This document shows, one piece after another, positions 4,963 through 6,616 of a stretch of DNA of 6,616 nucleotides. The notes beneath the pieces were generated by a model, which was not told the origin of the DNA, made no database searches, and saw only the letters and a program-made list of their open reading frames with translations. The DNA is from JADFNO01 sp965369945. Its GTDB lineage: Bacteria; Planctomycetota; Phycisphaerae; Phycisphaerales; SM1A02. Position 1 is the stretch's first letter. Each line of letters opens with the position of its first letter. The stretch spans positions 1-6,616 of the forward strand of contig CBDUST010000264.1 of assembly GCA_965369945.1 (NCBI GenBank), in the 5' to 3' direction. Made by a program: the position numbers and the translations under genes.

Positions 4963-6432
4963 TTACTGGAGCAGCTGGAGGACGGATTGCGGCTGAGCGT
5001 TGGCGATGATCAACGACTGCGTCGCAGCCTGTGATAGGATCTGTCGCCGCGTCAGTTCCGCAGTCTCGACCGCGAAGTCGGCGTCACGGATGGTGGACTC
5101 GGCCGCGGCCGTGTTCTCCAACGTCGAACCGAGGCTGGCGATCGTCGATCCGACGACGTTCTTCTGGAACGCACCGAGTCGGCCTCGCAGGCTCGAAACC
5201 TGCTTGATGGCCTCATCGACGACCTTCTGGGCGGCCGCCAGGTCACCGTTGACCACGTTGTTGTCTCCGCCGGACTTGAGGGCGGAAAGGAAGCCGACGC
5301 TCGCCCTGCCCAGGTTACCGGTCGTCACCGTCTCGATACCGATCGACACCTTGCCGGCCAGGTTGACATCGGGCGAGAGGTTGAAGTTGGCTCCGCCGCC
5401 GGTGATCGTGAAGGTCGTGTTGCCGTTGGTCTTGTTCAACGCGCTGGTGCCGTTGATGCTGATCGCAACGTCAAAGCCACCACTGGAAACTCTCGCATTT
5501 AGGCCGTCCGTAGTGGCCGAGATGCCGTTGATCAGGACTGTCCCGTCCCGACCTAGGTCTTTGAGGTCGTCTGTGGCGGTACCTCCTGTCTCGGCACTAT
5601 GTATGTAGTCTTTGTTGGCTGGGGCATCGAGTTCCTTGATCCGTACGAACTCCGTCGATCCAAAGTTTAGAGATCGAAACTCAACCCGAGCCGCGTTGCC
5701 GGCAGCGCCGGCAGCGGAGACGCCGATCGCATCCTTAAAGGAGTTGATCGCCGTGATGATGGATGCCTGCGACGATCCGGAGGCGAAGGTGAACTGCTGC
5801 ACACCCTCGTTGCCGGTCACTTCGATCGTAATACCACCCTCACCGCCGCCATTGAACGTGCCGCCGGTGGAAAGGAACACGCCCGCCGTCTGAGCCGAGA
5901 CCAGCGTCGTGACGGACACTTCCAAGGTCGCGTCTTTGGCGAGCTTGGCGGAGTTGATCGTCACATCGGTCAGCAGCGACTTCGTCACGCCCGAAGTCGT
6001 GTAGTCGAAGTTGCCGTTGAGCAGCTTGATACCTTGGAAGCTGGTGGCGTTGGCCAGACGATCGATCGTTTGCAGGATCGAGTCGATCTGCAACTGATTC
6101 GCGTCTTTCTCTTCCTTGGAAGTACCGGCTTCGTTGGCGGACTTGCCGACCAGGCTCTGCAATTCGACCAGCAGGCTGCTGATCTCTTGCAAACCGCCCT
6201 CAGCGACGTTGACCACCTGCTCGGCACGCTGAGCGTTACCGATGGCCGCGCTGATCGCGTTCATGCTCGCTCGGAGGTTCTCCGACGCGATCAATCCCGC
6301 AGGATCGTCTTTACCACGGTTAATGCGAAGACCAGTGCTCAGCCGTTCAAGGCTGGTCACCAAGGCCTTGTTCTGGAAAGCCAGCACTCGCTGGGCGATC
6401 ATTGCAGGTACGTTTGTGTTAATCGATGTCAT
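4963..6432 (-). CDS. fliC: Flagellin, the filament structural protein
   Basis: The 489-residue protein is exported by the flagellar type III system and polymerises into the filament. The N-terminal D0/D1 region is residues 1 to about 140 (MTSINTNVPAMIAQR, LSTGLRINRGKDDPAGLIAS at 31-50, IDRLANATSFQGIKLLNG at 123-140). The C-terminal D1/D0 region is residues about 400-489 (LRGRLGAFQ, TIRDADFAVETAELTRRQIL, PQSVLQLLQ). The middle holds a Flagellin_IN-like module at about 200-268 (FASGSSQASIITAINSF) and a second Gly/Asn-rich domain with INGISATTDGLNARV and FTITGGGANFNLSPDVNLAG. No cysteine is present, as is usual. The frame opens further up to an ATG at 6513. The ATG at 6430-6432 is preferred because AAGGAGG lies five bases before it and the product then begins at the family N-terminus. 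A strong terminator follows. There is no fliD or fliS in the window. Confidence 0.96.
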   Translation of the reverse strand: MTSINTNVPAMIAQRVLAFQNKALVTSLERLSTGLRINRGKDDPAGLIASENLRASMNAISAAIGNAQRAEQVVNVAEGGLQEISSLLVELQSLVGKSANEAGTSKEEKDANQLQIDSILQTIDRLANATSFQGIKLLNGNFDYTTSGVTKSLLTDVTINSAKLAKDATLEVSVTTLVSAQTAGVFLSTGGTFNGGGEGGITIEVTGNEGVQQFTFASGSSQASIITAINSFKDAIGVSAAGAAGNAARVEFRSLNFGSTEFVRIKELDAPANKDYIHSAETGGTATDDLKDLGRDGTVLINGISATTDGLNARVSSGGFDVAISINGTSALNKTNGNTTFTITGGGANFNLSPDVNLAGKVSIGIETVTTGNLGRASVGFLSALKSGGDNNVVNGDLAAAQKVVDEAIKQVSSLRGRLGAFQKNVVGSTIASLGSTLENTAAAESTIRDADFAVETAELTRRQILSQAATQSLIIANAQPQSVLQLLQ

Positions 6433-6435
6433 TGT

Positions 6436-6448
6436 GTCCTCCTTGGAC
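6436..6448 (-). promoter_or_regulatory. Flagellin ribosome binding site within a small hairpin
   Basis: AAGGAGG (6444-6438) ends five bases before the flagellin ATG and is the strongest Shine-Dalgarno in the window. GTCC (6448-6445) and GGAC (6439-6436) can pair as a 4-bp stem, placing AAGGA in the loop. A GGA in a hairpin loop overlapping the Shine-Dalgarno sequence is the classic form of a CsrA site, known from flagellin control in Bacillus. The short stem makes this a candidate only; the ribosome binding site itself is near certain. Confidence 0.6.
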
Positions 6449-6616
6449 CCGCGTAAAGGGCTGTCTTGGCCGTTTGCGGAGCCCGACTTTGTCCCATCCT
6501 GATTTAGGTCCAACCCCAGTTTGAGGATTTATGCGGTGTGTTACGGCCCCTGTGATCTCGACAACCGGCCTGGCGCAATGCGCCAACCTATTCCGGCTCG
6601 ATGGTTCAGTATCGTC
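6449..6616 (-). promoter_or_regulatory. Upstream region of flagellin, promoter not resolved
   Basis: The region upstream of flagellin holds no credible gene. I looked for a FliA (sigma-28) promoter of the TAAA-N15-GCCGATAA type and for a sigma-54 GG-N10-GC site, and found neither in convincing form. The best housekeeping-like pair on the minus strand is TTGTCG (6564-6559) and TAACAC (6542-6537) with a 16-base spacer, which is weak. A 15-bp near-palindrome lies just upstream of that pair at 6571-6585. Flagellin transcription must presumably start here or beyond the window edge. Confidence 0.3.
6571..6585. repeat. 15-bp palindrome upstream of flagellin
   Basis: TGGCGCA at 6571-6577 and TGCGCCA at 6579-6585 form perfect 7-bp inverted arms around a single base. 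The palindrome is centred about 146 bases before the flagellin start codon. With no T-run beside it and a one-base centre, it is better suited to binding a dimeric regulator than to forming a terminator. The protein that might bind is unknown. Confidence 0.5.

Noticed and set aside
4735..5034. Plus-strand reading frame across the gap between the glycosyltransferase and flagellin.
   Set aside because: It runs through the flagellin terminator and the flagellin C-terminus in antisense, has no recognisable motifs, and is composition-driven.

Overview
The window is a GC-rich bacterial chromosomal segment with ordinary housekeeping and motility genes. A planctomycete, perhaps of the Phycisphaerae, is the best guess. 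The main reason is the flagellin ends, whose wording (LSTGLRINRGKDDPAGLIASENLRA near the start, IRDADFAVETAELTRRQILSQA at the end) resembles planctomycete flagellins as I remember them. Two genes also appear to lack Shine-Dalgarno sites and to be leaderless. This assignment is inference; there is no rRNA or other marker here.

Layout, left to right. Bases 3-92 hold the last codons of an unidentified plus-strand gene, followed by a textbook intrinsic terminator (128-157). A class I SAM-dependent methyltransferase starts at a TTG with a clear ribosome binding site (253-897, +). A PLP-dependent trans-sulfuration enzyme of the cystathionine gamma-lyase/gamma-synthase group follows (944-2161, +). 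Glucose-6-phosphate isomerase, pgi, comes next (2298-3710, +). The last two genes each carry a TATNNT hexamer six bases before the ATG, in a shared local sequence of about 20 bases, which suggests leaderless transcripts. The 136-base gap between them is almost filled by one very long imperfect inverted repeat (2162-2273), the most unusual structure in the window.

On the minus strand, reading from the right end, the order is: a 184-base leader or promoter region, flagellin (6432-4963), a strong intrinsic terminator (4936-4896), and a GT9 (heptosyltransferase-like) glycosyltransferase (4791-3703). The glycosyltransferase meets pgi tail to tail with an 8-bp overlap. The flagellin Shine-Dalgarno sequence lies in a small hairpin whose loop is AAGGA, a CsrA-like arrangement. 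The glycosyltransferase next to flagellin raises the possibility of flagellin glycosylation, although the terminator between them argues against simple co-transcription.

I found no mobile element, CRISPR array, tRNA or rRNA, and no evidence of a multi-gene novel system. The points of real interest are the long hairpin spacer, the leaderless promoter pair, the flagellin leader hairpin and the divergent glycosyltransferase.
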